Shown: positions 28,179-38,223, counted from the first letter of the stretch. The stretch: 64,000 nt of DNA from JAMXLO01 sp963726125 (GCA_963726125.1 CAVSBG010000006.1:124001-188000); one strand, 5' to 3'. Program-made: numbers and translations. Notes: generated by a model not told the origin, from the letters alone.

Positions 28179-28828
28179 TCCGCCAGTTCGGTCCCGCCGA
28201 GGCGCTGTTCATCATCGAGGCGGTGCGCTGGACCGTGCTGCTGTCCGTCGTGGCCTTCATCGGCGGTGGCATTGGCGGATTGGGCGTGGCGTTGGCCCGC
28301 ACCGCGCCTTCGGCTTGGCTGCGCGACGTTGCCGCGGGTTACATCCAGTTGTTCCAAGGCACACCGCTGCTGATGCAGCTGTTCCTGGTGTTCTTCGGCT
28401 GCACGGTGCTGGGCGCCGGCATCGATCCTCTGGCGGCCGCGGCGATCGCGCTGACATTGAATGCCGCGGCATTTCTCGGCGAGATCTGGCGCGGCTGCAT
28501 CCAGGCGGTTCCTGTCGGTCAGTGGGAGGCCGCGACCGCACTCGGCATGCGCCATCTCGCCCGCATGCGGTACGTGGTCCTGCCGCAGGCGGGCAAGGTC
28601 GGCATCGCCCCGACCGTCGGCTTCCTGGTGCAGTTGGTGAAGAGCACCTCGCTCGCGTCGATCATTGGCTTTGTCGAGATCACGCGGGCTGGCCAGATCA
28701 TCAACAACGTGACGTTCCGGCCGTTCGAAGTGTTCGGCCTCGTGGCGGTGATCTACTTCCTGCTGTGCTGGCCGCTGTCGCATCTCAGCCAGATGCTTGA
28801 ACGCCGCTACGGCACCGCGTCCCGCTGA
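28175..28828 (+). CDS. Polar amino acid ABC transporter permease 2
   Basis: 217 residues. It is a paralogue of the preceding permease, with FQGTPLLMQLFLVFFG and the cytoplasmic loop EAATALGMRHLARMRYVVLP. The two should form the heterodimeric channel. Its ATG overlaps the first permease stop by four bases, showing coupled translation. Confidence 0.92.
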   Translation: MIRQFGPAEALFIIEAVRWTVLLSVVAFIGGGIGGLGVALARTAPSAWLRDVAAGYIQLFQGTPLLMQLFLVFFGCTVLGAGIDPLAAAAIALTLNAAAFLGEIWRGCIQAVPVGQWEAATALGMRHLARMRYVVLPQAGKVGIAPTVGFLVQLVKSTSLASIIGFVEITRAGQIINNVTFRPFEVFGLVAVIYFLLCWPLSHLSQMLERRYGTASR

Positions 28829-28904
28829 TCGCATCCGAAAGCGGACTGCGGCCGGCGACCTGTCGCAGCGCTCCGTCATCATCCCGGTCGCCAGGAGACG
28901 TCGA

Positions 28905-29732
28905 ATGACCATGTCGAAGATTTCCCGCCGACCACTCGCCGCCCTTGGCATGACCGGGCTGGCCGCCGCGGCCGCAGCCTTCAGTGTCATGCGGCCTGCC
29001 GAGGCCGCTGAACCGCAGACCATCGATGACATCCTGAGCAAGAAGAAGATCCAGGTGGGCATCCTGGTGGACCTGCCGCCGTTCGGCGTGGTCAACGCCA
29101 AGAACGAATACGAGGGCTTCGACGTCGATGTGGCGAAGCTGATGGCCAAGTATCTCGGCGTCGACTGCGAACTTGTCGCGGTCACCGGGCCGAACCGCAT
29201 CCCGTACCTGCTGACCGGCAAGGTGGACGTGCTGGTGGCGACGTTCGGGATCACGCCCGAGCGCGCGCGCCAGGTGCAGTTCTGCATTCCCTACAGCAGT
29301 ATCGACATCGTGCTGATGGCGCCGAAGTCGCGAAAGATCACTGCGGCAGCCGATCTGGCGTCGCTGCGCGTGGGTGTGGCGCGCGCCAGCACGCAGGACA
29401 CCGCGATCGCCGCGGTCGCGCCTCAAGGCACCCGCATCATGCGCTTCGACGACGACGCCACGACCGCACAGGCACTGCTGTCGAACCAGATCGACGCCAT
29501 CGGGGTCAACACGATCACTGCGCGGCAGCTCCAGACGATGAACCCGTCCGCCGACTACGAATACAAGTTTGTGCTGCGTCACCAGCCGAACGGCATCACG
29601 CTGCGCCGCGACCAGGTCGAGCTGCACCAGTGGATCAACACCCTCATCTACTTCATCAAGAACAACGGCGAGCTCGATGCCATCCACCGCAAGTGGTTGA
29701 ACGCGCCGCTGCCGGAACTGCCGGTGTTCTGA
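28905..29732 (+). CDS. Amino acid ABC transporter periplasmic binding protein
   Basis: 275 residues from ATG 28905 (AGGAGACG upstream). The N-terminus SKISRRPLAALGMTGLAAAA resembles a signal peptide with twin arginines, so Tat export is possible. The mature part has SBP family 3 blocks KKKIQVGILVDLPPFGVVNA, GFDVDVAKLMAKYLG and the ligand loop LLTGKVDVLVATFGITPERA. It captures a polar amino acid for the two permeases. The specificity is not readable. Only 76 bases separate it from permease 2. Confidence 0.92.
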   Translation: MTMSKISRRPLAALGMTGLAAAAAAFSVMRPAEAAEPQTIDDILSKKKIQVGILVDLPPFGVVNAKNEYEGFDVDVAKLMAKYLGVDCELVAVTGPNRIPYLLTGKVDVLVATFGITPERARQVQFCIPYSSIDIVLMAPKSRKITAAADLASLRVGVARASTQDTAIAAVAPQGTRIMRFDDDATTAQALLSNQIDAIGVNTITARQLQTMNPSADYEYKFVLRHQPNGITLRRDQVELHQWINTLIYFIKNNGELDAIHRKWLNAPLPELPVF

Positions 29733-29746
29733 TCGCAACACGGTCG

Positions 29747-29768
29747 ATGGAGCGCAAAACGCGCTCCA
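29747..29768 (+). promoter_or_regulatory. Stem-loop between binding protein and ATPase genes
   Basis: Inverted repeat TGGAGCG-caaaacg-CGCTCCA in the 57-base spacer. Such hairpins downstream of binding-protein genes commonly stabilise the upstream mRNA and lower expression of the ATPase gene. This role is inferred from position only. Confidence 0.5.
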
Positions 29769-29789
29769 CCGACTGTCAGGAGTGTCATC

Positions 29790-30545
29790 GTGGATATCGC
29801 ACCGTCGGATGACTTCATCATCAGGATGCAAGGTGTCGACAAGTACTTCGGCAGCTTCCGTGCATTGCACGACATCAACCTGAATGTGCGCCGGCGCGAG
29901 CGCATCGTGCTGTGCGGCCCCTCAGGCTCCGGCAAGTCCACGCTGATCCGCTGCATCAACCAGATCGAGCATCACGAGAAGGGCCATATCATCTTCGACG
30001 GCACCGAGGTCGGGCCGCACACCAAGAGCCTGGACAAAGTGCGCCGCGAGATCGGCATGGTGTTCCAGCAATTCAACCTGTTCCCCCACCTGACGGTGCT
30101 GGAGAACTGCATGCTGGCACCGATGAAGGTGCGCGGCACGCCGAAGGCCGCTGCCGAGGTCCTGGCACGACAACATCTGGCGCAGGTGCGGATCCCGGAA
30201 CAGGCGGACAAGTATCCCGCGCAACTATCCGGCGGTCAGCAACAGCGCGTGGCGATCGCGCGCGCTCTCTGCATGCAGCCCAAGGTCATGCTGTTCGACG
30301 AACCGACCTCGGCGCTCGACCCGGAGATGGTGAAAGAGGTGCTGGAAACCATGATCGGCCTGGCGGAACTGGATATGACCATGCTGTGCGTGACCCACGA
30401 GATGGGGTTCGCCCGCAGCGTCGCGCACCGTGTGATCTTCATGGACGCCGGCGAGATCGTAGAAGAGTCGCCGCCCGACGAATTCTTCGCAAACCCGCGG
30501 TCGGAGCGGACACGGACGTTCCTGGGGCAGATCCTGCGGCAGTAA
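29790..30545 (+). CDS. Polar amino acid ABC transporter ATP-binding protein
   Basis: 251 residues from a GTG at 29790 (AGGAGTGTCATC upstream). Walker A GPSGSGKST, Q-loop VFQQFNLFPHLTV, signature LSGGQQQRVAIARAL, Walker B VMLFDEPTSALDPE and the switch His in CVTHEMGFA are all present. It belongs to the GlnQ/HisP group and completes the four-gene importer. Confidence 0.94.
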   Translation: MDIAPSDDFIIRMQGVDKYFGSFRALHDINLNVRRRERIVLCGPSGSGKSTLIRCINQIEHHEKGHIIFDGTEVGPHTKSLDKVRREIGMVFQQFNLFPHLTVLENCMLAPMKVRGTPKAAAEVLARQHLAQVRIPEQADKYPAQLSGGQQQRVAIARALCMQPKVMLFDEPTSALDPEMVKEVLETMIGLAELDMTMLCVTHEMGFARSVAHRVIFMDAGEIVEESPPDEFFANPRSERTRTFLGQILRQ

Positions 30546-30592
30546 GGGCCGGCTGCGGAATTAGGGCTTCAACGCGCGAGCGGCCCCCCGGT

Positions 30593-30687
30593 CGTCATGG
30601 CCGGCGCAGGCCGTCCACGCCAACACGTCTTGCCTGTGATGCAGTCAGCGAAGACGTGGATGGCGGGACCAAGCCCCGCCATGACGA
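30593..30687. repeat. Palindromic repeat, family B
   Basis: Inverted arms starting CGTCATGGCCGG and ending CGCCATGACG, with GACGTGG-type sequence near the centre. It resembles elements at 42583 and a partial one at 59325. It sits between the convergent amino acid transporter ATPase and marC genes. Confidence 0.7.
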
Positions 30688-30742
30688 AAAACGCCGGACC
30701 GTGCCTCGCTCTGCTCCGCTTATTACGCTGCAGGCCCGAAAG

Positions 30743-31402
30743 TCAGCGAGCGCTGAGCATGGGGCCGAGCACATCCTGCACACCCGAGATCAGGATCTGC
30801 ACCCCGATGCACAGCAGCAGGAATGCCGATATCCGCGTCACGGTGCGGCTCCCGGTTGGGCCCATCAGCCGCGACAGCCGATCGGCTGAACCGAACAGAG
30901 CCCAGATCACCAACGCCATGGCAATCACCGCCGCCGTCATGCCCAGGAAGAATCCCGCGAGCTCATGCAGATCCTTCGGACGGCTGGCACTCAACGTCAC
31001 CGCGACCGAGATCGTGCCCGGTCCGGTGGTGAACGGAATGGTCAGCGGGAACAACGCGATGTCATCGACGTCCTTGTGCGTGCTCGCCTGCTGTTCCTTG
31101 ACTGCCTCATACTGCTCCGGTTTCGTCAGCAGTCCCCACGCGCTCAGCGCGATCACCGTCCCGCCTGCGACGCGCAGCGCCGCCAGACTGATGCCGAAGA
31201 ACGCCAGCACATAGGAGCCGGCCCACAGGGCCACCATCATCACCAGCAGTGAGTACAGCGCGACACGCTTCGCCAGCCTTGCGTGCTCCTCGTCCGGCCG
31301 GCTTGCGGCGACGCCGCGAAAGATCAACGCGCCGCTGATCGGATTGACGATGGAGAACAGCGCCGGGAAGCCCAGCAGGAACGCGTTGATCGCCGCTTGC
31401 AT
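30743..31402 (-). CDS. MarC family integral membrane protein
   Basis: 219 residues from ATG 31402. It has six predicted helices with the family blocks FLLGFPALFSIVNPISGALIF and ALFPLTIPFTTGPGTISVAV. The family was named from the E. coli mar locus but members are not proven drug exporters; amino acid export (SnatA-like) has been suggested for relatives. It lies seven bases after the amidase stop and is probably co-transcribed with amidase and SDR genes. Confidence 0.9.
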   Translation of the reverse strand: MQAAINAFLLGFPALFSIVNPISGALIFRGVAASRPDEEHARLAKRVALYSLLVMMVALWAGSYVLAFFGISLAALRVAGGTVIALSAWGLLTKPEQYEAVKEQQASTHKDVDDIALFPLTIPFTTGPGTISVAVTLSASRPKDLHELAGFFLGMTAAVIAMALVIWALFGSADRLSRLMGPTGSRTVTRISAFLLLCIGVQILISGVQDVLGPMLSAR

Positions 31403-31409
31403 GCTACGG

Positions 31410-32819
31410 TCAGGTGATAGCGGGCCGTTTGTCAGCCCACGGCTGCACCTGCTCGAACGCCGCCGACGCCTGCAACACGCCCAGATCGTCGAACCGCCGC
31501 CCGACGATCTGCAACCCGACGGGCAGGCCATCCGCTGTGAAGCCGCATGGCACATTCGACGCCGGGTTCCAGGACATGTTGAACGGATAGGAGAACTCGG
31601 CCCACGACAGCCAGTCCCAATCGTGCTGCGGCCAATGTTTCGGCATCAGCAGTTCGGCCGGGAATGCGGCGACGGACACCGACGGGGTCAGCAGGAAGTC
31701 CCAATCCTCGAACCAGCGATGCATGGAGGCGATGTAGAGCATCTTCCGCTCGCGCATCAATTGGTATTCCGTGACCGAGTAATTGTGCGCCGCCTTGATG
31801 CAGGCGACGAGGCCTGGGTCCATCTGCGTTTCCCACTTGGGGAGATACTGCGCCAGCCGGGTCATGTGCGCTGCCCAGAAGAACCGGATCATTTCGGGTC
31901 CATCGGCCGCCCACGGCGTCTTCACTTCCTCCACCGTCGCGCCGAGTTCAGAGAACCGCGCGACCGCCGCCTTCACCAGCGCCGCAACATCCGGATCGAC
32001 ACGAGCAACTCCCAGGTCAGGGCTGTAGGCGATGCGCTTGCCTCGGATGCCTTCATGCAGCCGCGCGAGGTAATTTGCGGGGCCCGCTTCGCAGGAGGTG
32101 TAGTCGAGCGGATGCGGGCCAGCCATCACCTCCAGCATCAGAGCGCTGTCGGCGACGGTGCGCGTCATCGGCCCCATATGCGAGGTCAGGTCGCCGGTGC
32201 TGACCGGATAATACGGCACCCGCCCGAAGGTCGGCTTCAAGCCGAACACCCCACAAAAGTGCGACGGCATGCGGATCGATCCGGCGCCGTCGCTGCCTTG
32301 ATGCAGCGGGCCAAATCCCGCCGCCGAGGCAGCACCGGCACCCGCGGACGAAGCGCCGGCATTGTAGCCGTGCTTCCACGGATTGTGGGTGATGCCGGTC
32401 AGCGGGCTGTGACTGACCCCGGTCCAGCCGAATTCCGATGTCGTCGTCTTGCCGAGGATGATCGCGCCTTCGTTGCTCAGGCGAGTTACAACCGGCGTGT
32501 CCTCCTTGGGCTGATTGCCGGCGAAGATGTGGCTGCCCATCTGCGTCGGCATGTCCCTGGTGATCGCCAGGTCCTTGATCGTTGCCGGAATGCCGTGCAG
32601 GCGCCCGATATGCTCCTGCTTCATCAGCGCCGCCTCGGCGCGCTTCGCCGCATCCATGGCGGCATCTGCCGCGAGGTAGGCGAATGCGTTCACCCGCGGG
32701 TTCAGCGCCTCGATGCGTGCCAGCAGCGCGGTCATCAGCTCGACCGGCGAAAGCTGCTTGCGGCGGATCATTTCCGTCAGCTCGACGGCAGGCGTGAAGG
32801 CGAGTGTCTCGTTGTCCAT
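31410..32819 (-). CDS. Amidase signature family hydrolase
   Basis: 469 residues from ATG 32819. The Ser-cisSer-Lys triad is visible as Lys82 (ATIKDLA), Ser157 (GASSAG) and Ser181 (GSDGAGSIRMPS). Typical substrates are aliphatic or aryl amides or carbamoyl compounds; GatA of the transamidosome is excluded by context, as no gatB or gatC is present. It is downstream of the SDR gene by 14 bases and upstream of marC by seven. The three form one minus-strand operon, perhaps for breakdown of an amide. Confidence 0.92.
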   Translation of the reverse strand: MDNETLAFTPAVELTEMIRRKQLSPVELMTALLARIEALNPRVNAFAYLAADAAMDAAKRAEAALMKQEHIGRLHGIPATIKDLAITRDMPTQMGSHIFAGNQPKEDTPVVTRLSNEGAIILGKTTTSEFGWTGVSHSPLTGITHNPWKHGYNAGASSAGAGAASAAGFGPLHQGSDGAGSIRMPSHFCGVFGLKPTFGRVPYYPVSTGDLTSHMGPMTRTVADSALMLEVMAGPHPLDYTSCEAGPANYLARLHEGIRGKRIAYSPDLGVARVDPDVAALVKAAVARFSELGATVEEVKTPWAADGPEMIRFFWAAHMTRLAQYLPKWETQMDPGLVACIKAAHNYSVTEYQLMRERKMLYIASMHRWFEDWDFLLTPSVSVAAFPAELLMPKHWPQHDWDWLSWAEFSYPFNMSWNPASNVPCGFTADGLPVGLQIVGRRFDDLGVLQASAAFEQVQPWADKRPAIT

Positions 32820-32833
32820 TCGGATGTCCCTGT

Positions 32834-33562
32834 TCAGTATGTCGCGCGGCCGCCGGAGATGTCGAACGCCGCGCCGGTGGAGAAGCTGCATTCCTCGCTC
32901 GCCAGCCAGCAGACCAGCGAGGCGATCTCGTCGATCTCGCCGAACCGGCCGAGTGGAATCTTCGACAGCATGAAGTCGATGTGTTCCTGCGTCATCTGTG
33001 CGAACAACGGTGTGCGCACCGCCGCCGGGGTGACGCAGTTGACCCGCACGTTGGTGTTCGCGAGTTCCTTGCCGAGCGACTTGGTCAGCCCGATGACGCC
33101 CGCCTTCGATGCGGAATATGCCGCGGCGTTGGGGTTGCCTTCCTTGCCGGCGATGGAGGCTATGTTGACGATGCGGCCGTAGTTGTTGCCGAGCATGTGC
33201 GGCACGACGGCGCGATTACAGTAGAACACGCCATTCAGGTTCACATCGATCACACTGTCCCACGCGGCGACTTGGTACTCCCAAACCGGCGCGACGGGTC
33301 CGGTGATGCCGGCACTTGCGATCAGGATGTCGATCTTGCCAAGCGCGGTGGCAGTATCGTCCGCGGCACGCTGCACCGCTTCGGCATCGGCGACATCGAC
33401 GCTGACCGTGTGCGCGGCAGCCGTCTTCCCGAGCGCTGCGGTGTCGTGGTCCCATACGCTGACGCGCGCGCCTTCTGATGCCAGGCGCGCGGCAACGCCG
33501 GCTCCAATGCCGGAGACGCCGCCAGTGACGATGGCCACGCGGCCTGCAAATCGCTCCCCCAT
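32834..33562 (-). CDS. Short-chain dehydrogenase/reductase
   Basis: 242 residues. The NAD(P)-binding glycine motif is TGGVSGIG (13-20), and the catalytic Ser136, Tyr149 and Lys153 sit in NIASIAG and AAYSASKAG. The C-terminal DISGGRATY is a normal family end. SDRs interconvert alcohols and ketones; W-D-H-D after strand 2 suggests NAD preference, since an acidic residue is present there. It leads an operon with the amidase and marC. The substrate is unknown. Confidence 0.93.
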   Translation of the reverse strand: MGERFAGRVAIVTGGVSGIGAGVAARLASEGARVSVWDHDTAALGKTAAAHTVSVDVADAEAVQRAADDTATALGKIDILIASAGITGPVAPVWEYQVAAWDSVIDVNLNGVFYCNRAVVPHMLGNNYGRIVNIASIAGKEGNPNAAAYSASKAGVIGLTKSLGKELANTNVRVNCVTPAAVRTPLFAQMTQEHIDFMLSKIPLGRFGEIDEIASLVCWLASEECSFSTGAAFDISGGRATY

Positions 33563-33633
33563 TTTTGCTCCAACGGATCGATTGGGTCGGTAGTGAAATA
33601 CCGATCGATTGCCGGAGCAAGGCCAGGATTTTT

Positions 33634-33672
33634 AACACGGAGGACGTGCGAGTGCCACGGAGAGCCACGGAG
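33634..33672 (+). repeat. Left arm of a 39-base inverted repeat (AACACGGAG type)
   Basis: Begins AACACGGAGGACGTGCGAG and pairs with the complement of 33753-33791 (36 of 39 positions). The 80-base interior has no gene. The same AACACGGAG terminus flanks the GxxExxY gene at 42.9-43.3 kb. Confidence 0.85.
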
Positions 33673-33752
33673 CCCGAGCTTGTACCACATGCGAAGCAAT
33701 CGAATCCACAAGCCGTTGGGGGGGACACGGTCCGATCGTGGGAGCATTCCAA

Positions 33753-33791
33753 CTCCGTGGCCCCCCGTGGCCCTCGCACGTCCTCCGTGTT
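33753..33791 (-). repeat. Right arm of the 39-base inverted repeat
   Basis: Complement reads AACACGGAGGACGTGCGAG followed by GGCCACGG blocks. With the left arm it defines a 158-base element resembling a MITE. The rest of 33563-33845 shows nothing else. Confidence 0.85.
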
Positions 33792-33845
33792 GAGTCCTTC
33801 CTTACGGACCGGCCAACCGCAGCGACCGCTGGAGATCAGCGCAAA

Positions 33846-34562
33846 TCACTCGAACGAGGCGTCGAAAATCTCGAGGTCGATGAACGCCGGTTTGGTGACG
33901 ACCCTGCCATCCGGATGCAACAGCAAGGACTGGCGCAGAGTTGGAATGAGGATGTCGGAAAACGTTTGGTGCGCCCACGAGTAATGCACGATGCTCGCTC
34001 CGGCGGCGCCGGGCATCTGATGATCGGTCCGCCGCTGAAGGCCCGCCGCGTCGAAGTAGAAAATCTGCTCGCGGGACAGCGTGATGATGTCGGCAGGGAA
34101 CACGGCCTGCACGCGGCCCCAGGTTTCGTTCCTCTCGTGCCAGGGCGACAATTCTTGCACCTGCATGCCCGAATGCGTCAGCAGAAAGGGCGTCGCGATG
34201 AAATTCCAGATTGAGAGACCGCAAATATACGCCACGTCGAGATCGTCCCAGGACGCGGGGCCCCCATGGCTCAGCAGCACCGTACGCGGGTCCTTGCGTA
34301 CCTCCAGCAACGTGCCGTCGAGACCTTCGATGCTGACCTGATCGGGCCGATAGACAGCGCAATTGTCGGCGCCGCTGAAACAGGCCAGGCGCACCCACTG
34401 GGTCTGAGTGCATCCCTCCACGACCGCATCTTTCAGGTGCGCCGCCGCGCTGCTGCCTGCCAGCAGCGATCCTTGAATTGAGACATGGAAGGTGAACCGC
34501 CGAAACCGGCGCCACCGCTCCAAGCCGCCGCTCGCACTGACCGCATCGTCGAGCAAAGCCAT
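33846..34562 (-). CDS. Uncharacterised protein, about 238 residues
   Basis: I do not recognise the family with certainty. The N-terminus MALLDDAVSASGGLERWRRFRRFTFHVSIQGSLLAG has the (A)-x-GG-x-x-x-W pattern seen in proteins with LolA-like half-barrel folds, and the body alternates beta-type stretches (TWGRVQAVFPADIITLSREQIFYFD). There is no signal peptide and no membrane helix. ILIPTLRQSLLLHPDGRVVT lies near the end. The gene is 92 bases downstream of the large regulator gene on the same strand, so it may be under its control or co-expressed. Coding is supported by consistent length and composition. Confidence 0.7.
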   Translation of the reverse strand: MALLDDAVSASGGLERWRRFRRFTFHVSIQGSLLAGSSAAAHLKDAVVEGCTQTQWVRLACFSGADNCAVYRPDQVSIEGLDGTLLEVRKDPRTVLLSHGGPASWDDLDVAYICGLSIWNFIATPFLLTHSGMQVQELSPWHERNETWGRVQAVFPADIITLSREQIFYFDAAGLQRRTDHQMPGAAGASIVHYSWAHQTFSDILIPTLRQSLLLHPDGRVVTKPAFIDLEIFDASFE

Positions 34563-34654
34563 TCGCCAATCTCACTGGTTCCAAAGGGCAAGCGCCAAGG
34601 AACACGATGTGCGCAAATTCCGTCGGTTTGCCCGTTATGCGGTGCTAGAATCTG

Positions 34655-37562
34655 TTAGGCGGCAGTGCCCGCCAGCTCGTCGAGCAAGGCACTGGCAGCC
34701 TTGAAGTCGACGCTATCGAAGCCTTCCTTGAATCTGGCATGCAGGGGCACGAGAAGCGCGCGCGCCTCGGCGGCGCGGCCATCGCCGGCCAGCAGCGGCG
34801 CCAGGCTGGTGGCCGTCCGCAATTCCCAGGCCACGGCGTGCTGTTTGCGTGCCGATTCCAGCGATTTCCGCAGCCAGCTTTCGGCCTCGCCTGCATCGGG
34901 TCGAGCTGACACCGCCAGAATGGCACCCTTGAGCCGAAGCATTTCCGGCACGTCGAACAATTCGCCATCGGGCCCGTTCTGCGCGATGGCCGCGTCCAGG
35001 GCGGCGAGCGCCTCGTCGATCTGCTCCAGCCGCACGAGGCCTTCCGCCAGCGCGATGGTGAATGCAGTGATCAGGATCCTGTGGCGGATGGCTTCCAAGG
35101 TCGCCAGTCCTCGACGCAGCAAAGGGACACCCGCTGCCGGTTCGCCACGCCGGATCAGCAATTCGCCCTTTAGCCCGAGGCCGACGGCGTTGTACGGACC
35201 GAGCGAGTATTTCGCGGCATGGCCGATGAGACGCTCTATGATGGCCTCGGCGCTGGTCCAGTCGCCAAACCAGAGGAAGACGTAGGACACCCAGACCATG
35301 GCAATGCCGAGCGTCAGGGGCTGTTCGAGCAGCTCGGCTTGCCGGATGGTGAAACGTGCCGCGGCGACTGCGCGATCCGGGTGGCCGCCCAACCAGAGGC
35401 CGCGTGCGAGAGCCACCAAGGCGATGATGCGGTCATCGTATCCCAGGCGCAGCATGTAGCTTTGCCGCGGCGGCAACGCGCTGGTCATCGCACTTTCGCA
35501 ATACGCCACGGCTTCACGCTGATTTCCGATCAGGTGGTGCGCAACGCCGACCATCCAGGCGGCCATCATGGTGTCAGCGGGATCGTTCAGCAGTTTGGCA
35601 ACGACCTCACTGCGTTCACCGAGGTGAAGCGCGCCACGAAAATCGCTGAGACGCGTCAGGTAGATATGATAGCCCCTGAGCAGCTGGATTTCGTAACGTG
35701 CGTCGCTCAGTGACCTGGCCAGCTCGATCGCCCTGACGAAGGCGGCGCGCACCTGCTCGGTGTTGCCTTGAGTGAACATCAGCGCGACGGCGAGCGATCC
35801 CTGGAGCTCCATCTCGCGATGGCTGCCCACCGAGGGCGCATCGAGTATCGAAATTGCGCGTTCCGCCCAATGGTGGCATTCGGTGAGCAGAGACAGAGCG
35901 ATGAAGAATTGCGACGCCGCGGCTGCGAGACTAATCCCGATTGCCAGATCGCCGCTCGCCGAGAAGCTCCAGTCCAGCGCCGCGCGCACATTGCCCAATT
36001 GGTCACTGTATGCCGCGAAACCTTCGTCACCTATCTGACGGGTGTCATCGGTGTCGAGGCGCGCGAGAAAGCCGGTAAAGTAGGCTGCGTGTTGCCGTGC
36101 TGTCCGGTCGGCCTCGCCGCTTTCGGCCTGCTTTTGCGCAACATAGGCGCGGGTTGAAATCCAGCAGCCGATATCGCATGCGGCTGTTGCTGTTGTCCGC
36201 GGCGACAAGCGATTTCGCGACCAGGCTGGCGATTGCCTCGATGATGTCCGGTGCGCCGATGTCATCGGAGGCGGCAATCGCGAGACTTGCGTCGAGGGTG
36301 AAGGGCCCCACGAACACCGACAGCCGGCGCAATATTGTGCTCTCGGTGGTGGGCAGCAGATCGTAGCTCCAGGCGAGCGCGGCACTCAGGGTCTGATGGC
36401 GCGGCACGGCGGTGCGCCTGCCTTGCCACAACAGCGCGAACCGGCCGTTGAGCAGCGTGGCGATACCCTGAATGCCGTATGCGCTGACCCGGCCGGCGGC
36501 AAGCTCCAGCGCGAGCGCGATGCCATCCAGTTTGGCGCAGATCTCCGCGACGACTGGCGCGTCTGAGTCGCTGAGGGCGAATTGTCCCAGGCTGGCGGAA
36601 ATCCGCTCGACGAAGAGTTCCGCAGCGGGAAAGGCGAGCACGTCGGAGGCGGTGAGGTCAGCGGTCTGGGGCGGACACTCGAGCGGAAACAGCCGGTGGA
36701 TGTGTTCGCCTTCGACCCGCAGCGATTCACGACTGGTGGCCAGGATGTGGATCTGCGGCGCGGCCTTGAAGATGGTTTCGGCCAACGGTGCCAGGGCTTC
36801 GATGACATGCTCGCAACTGTCGAGGATGAGCAGCATCCGCTTGTCCCGCAGGAACGCGATCAGGTTCGGGACCGGATCATCGGTGCTGACCGCGAGGCCC
36901 AATGTCGATGCGAGTTCGCTGGCCACCAGGCGCGCATCGCTGAGCGAGCCGAGATCGACGAAGCCCACCATGCCGTCAAACTCGGTCATCCGCGCATGCC
37001 CCACGGTGACGGCGACGGTGGTCTTGCCGATCCCGCCTGGTCCGACAAGAGTGACGAAGCGATAGAGTGCCAGTTCATCTGAGAGCCGTTGGACGGTGTC
37101 GGCGCGCCCGATCATCCTGGAGAGCTGGACAGGGAGCGTGCGAGGCACGTTCGGCACCGGCGGCGGGGCGGCACGCGGCTCATCTGGCGTTGCGGGGCGA
37201 GACAGGGGCGTCACCAGTGCGTAGCCGCGTCCCGGCGCATTGACGATGTAGCGGGCACCCGACTGTCCGTCTCCGAGTGCCTTGCGCAGCGCCGTCACGT
37301 GGAAGCGCAGGCTGCCTTCGTCGACCGTCACGTCCGGCCACACCCTGGCGAACAGGTCGGTCTTGCTGACGACCTCGCCCGCGCGTTCGGCGAGGGCGAT
37401 GAGTATGTCGAGAGCGCGGCCGCCGATGTGAACCGGCACGCCCTCCCGTTCGAGCAGCCGTTCGTCTGGGAACAGCCGGAATGGGCCGAATGAAACTGCA
37501 CTGCGCTCGGCGTGGGCTGCCGGCGCGCCCGGCCATGCGTTTTGACGAGCGTGTTCAGGCAC
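34655..37562 (-). pseudogene. Winged-helix / NB-ARC-type NTPase / TPR transcriptional regulator, frameshifted by one base
   Basis: From a GTG at 37562 (GAGGAG upstream) the frame encodes an OmpR-type winged helix (residues 24-118, VSFGPFRLFPDERLL...RYIVNAPGRGYAL) and an ATPase module with P-loop GPGGIGKT (174-181) and LLILDSCEHV. At about 36157-36159 one extra A (T on the coding strand) shifts the frame after MRYRLLD. The next frame continues S-T-R-A-Y-V-A-Q-K-Q with TPR-like helices to 34655. Restored length is about 968 residues. Such large regulators oligomerise on signal binding, but the signal is unknown. The downstream unknown gene is a candidate target. Confidence 0.85.
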
Positions 37563-37917
37563 GACGACTGCTCCTCGGGCATCCAGTCAGCGGACGCGTT
37601 TCGTCCGGAGGGGCGTGGGGCGACCCCGGGAAGATCATTGCACCCACCTGCCCAAACCTTGGATCTCAAGCAACACGATGTTGCGCGGGGTGACATAGCA
37701 CACGCGCGCATGATTGCATTGGGGGTGGCGACGGCGGGCAGCCTGGCCCGGCATCATCGGGCTGGGCCCCCTCCCCCTGCCCCCTGCCCCCTCCCGCAAG
37801 GGGCGGGGGCGTCTGGATTGCTGCCGCTTCCTGCAAGAGAAGAAGGTCGCAGCCTTGACGCGCTGGTCGCGATCCGCGATAAGCCGCGCCTTCCGATCGG
37901 ACCAAGGTGCACCAAAA
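37563..37917. other. 355-base divergent intergenic region
   Basis: It lies between the regulator (minus) and rpmB (plus), and contains a family A repeat at 37767-37810. Promoters for both genes must be here, but no clear -35/-10 pair stands out. No gene seen. Confidence 0.6.
37767..37810. repeat. GC-rich palindromic repeat, family A
   Basis: C-rich tract with an internal CCCCTGC duplication, then CTCCCGCAAGGGGCGGGGGC, upstream of rpmB. Confidence 0.7.
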
Positions 37918-38223
37918 ATGTCCCGCCGCTGCCAGATCACCGGCAAGGGCGTGCTGAGCGGTAACAACGTCAGCCACGCCAACAACAAGACCCGCCGGCG
38001 CTTCCTGCCCAACCTGCAGGACACGTCGCTGCTGTCCGACATCCTGGGTGCCCCGGTCCGCATGCGGCTCTGCACGCGCGGCATCCGCACGGTGGAACAC
38101 AACGGCGGCATCGACGCCTATCTGCTCGGCACCCCGAACGCACGGCTGACGGAGGATGCCAAGGCGCTGAAACGCCGCCTCAAGCGAGCGCAGGCCAAGC
38201 GGGCTGCCAGCTCGGCGGCCTAG
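37918..38223 (+). CDS. rpmB: 50S ribosomal protein L28
   Basis: 101 residues from ATG 37918. MSRRCQITGKGVLSGNNVSH and NKTRRRFLPNLQ are diagnostic, followed by VRMRLCTRGIRTVEHNGGID and a lysine/arginine-rich tail. Alphaproteobacterial L28 is longer than the E. coli form, and this length fits. Located directly upstream of prmC, whose reading frame overlaps the rpmB end. Confidence 0.96.
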   Translation: MSRRCQITGKGVLSGNNVSHANNKTRRRFLPNLQDTSLLSDILGAPVRMRLCTRGIRTVEHNGGIDAYLLGTPNARLTEDAKALKRRLKRAQAKRAASSAA

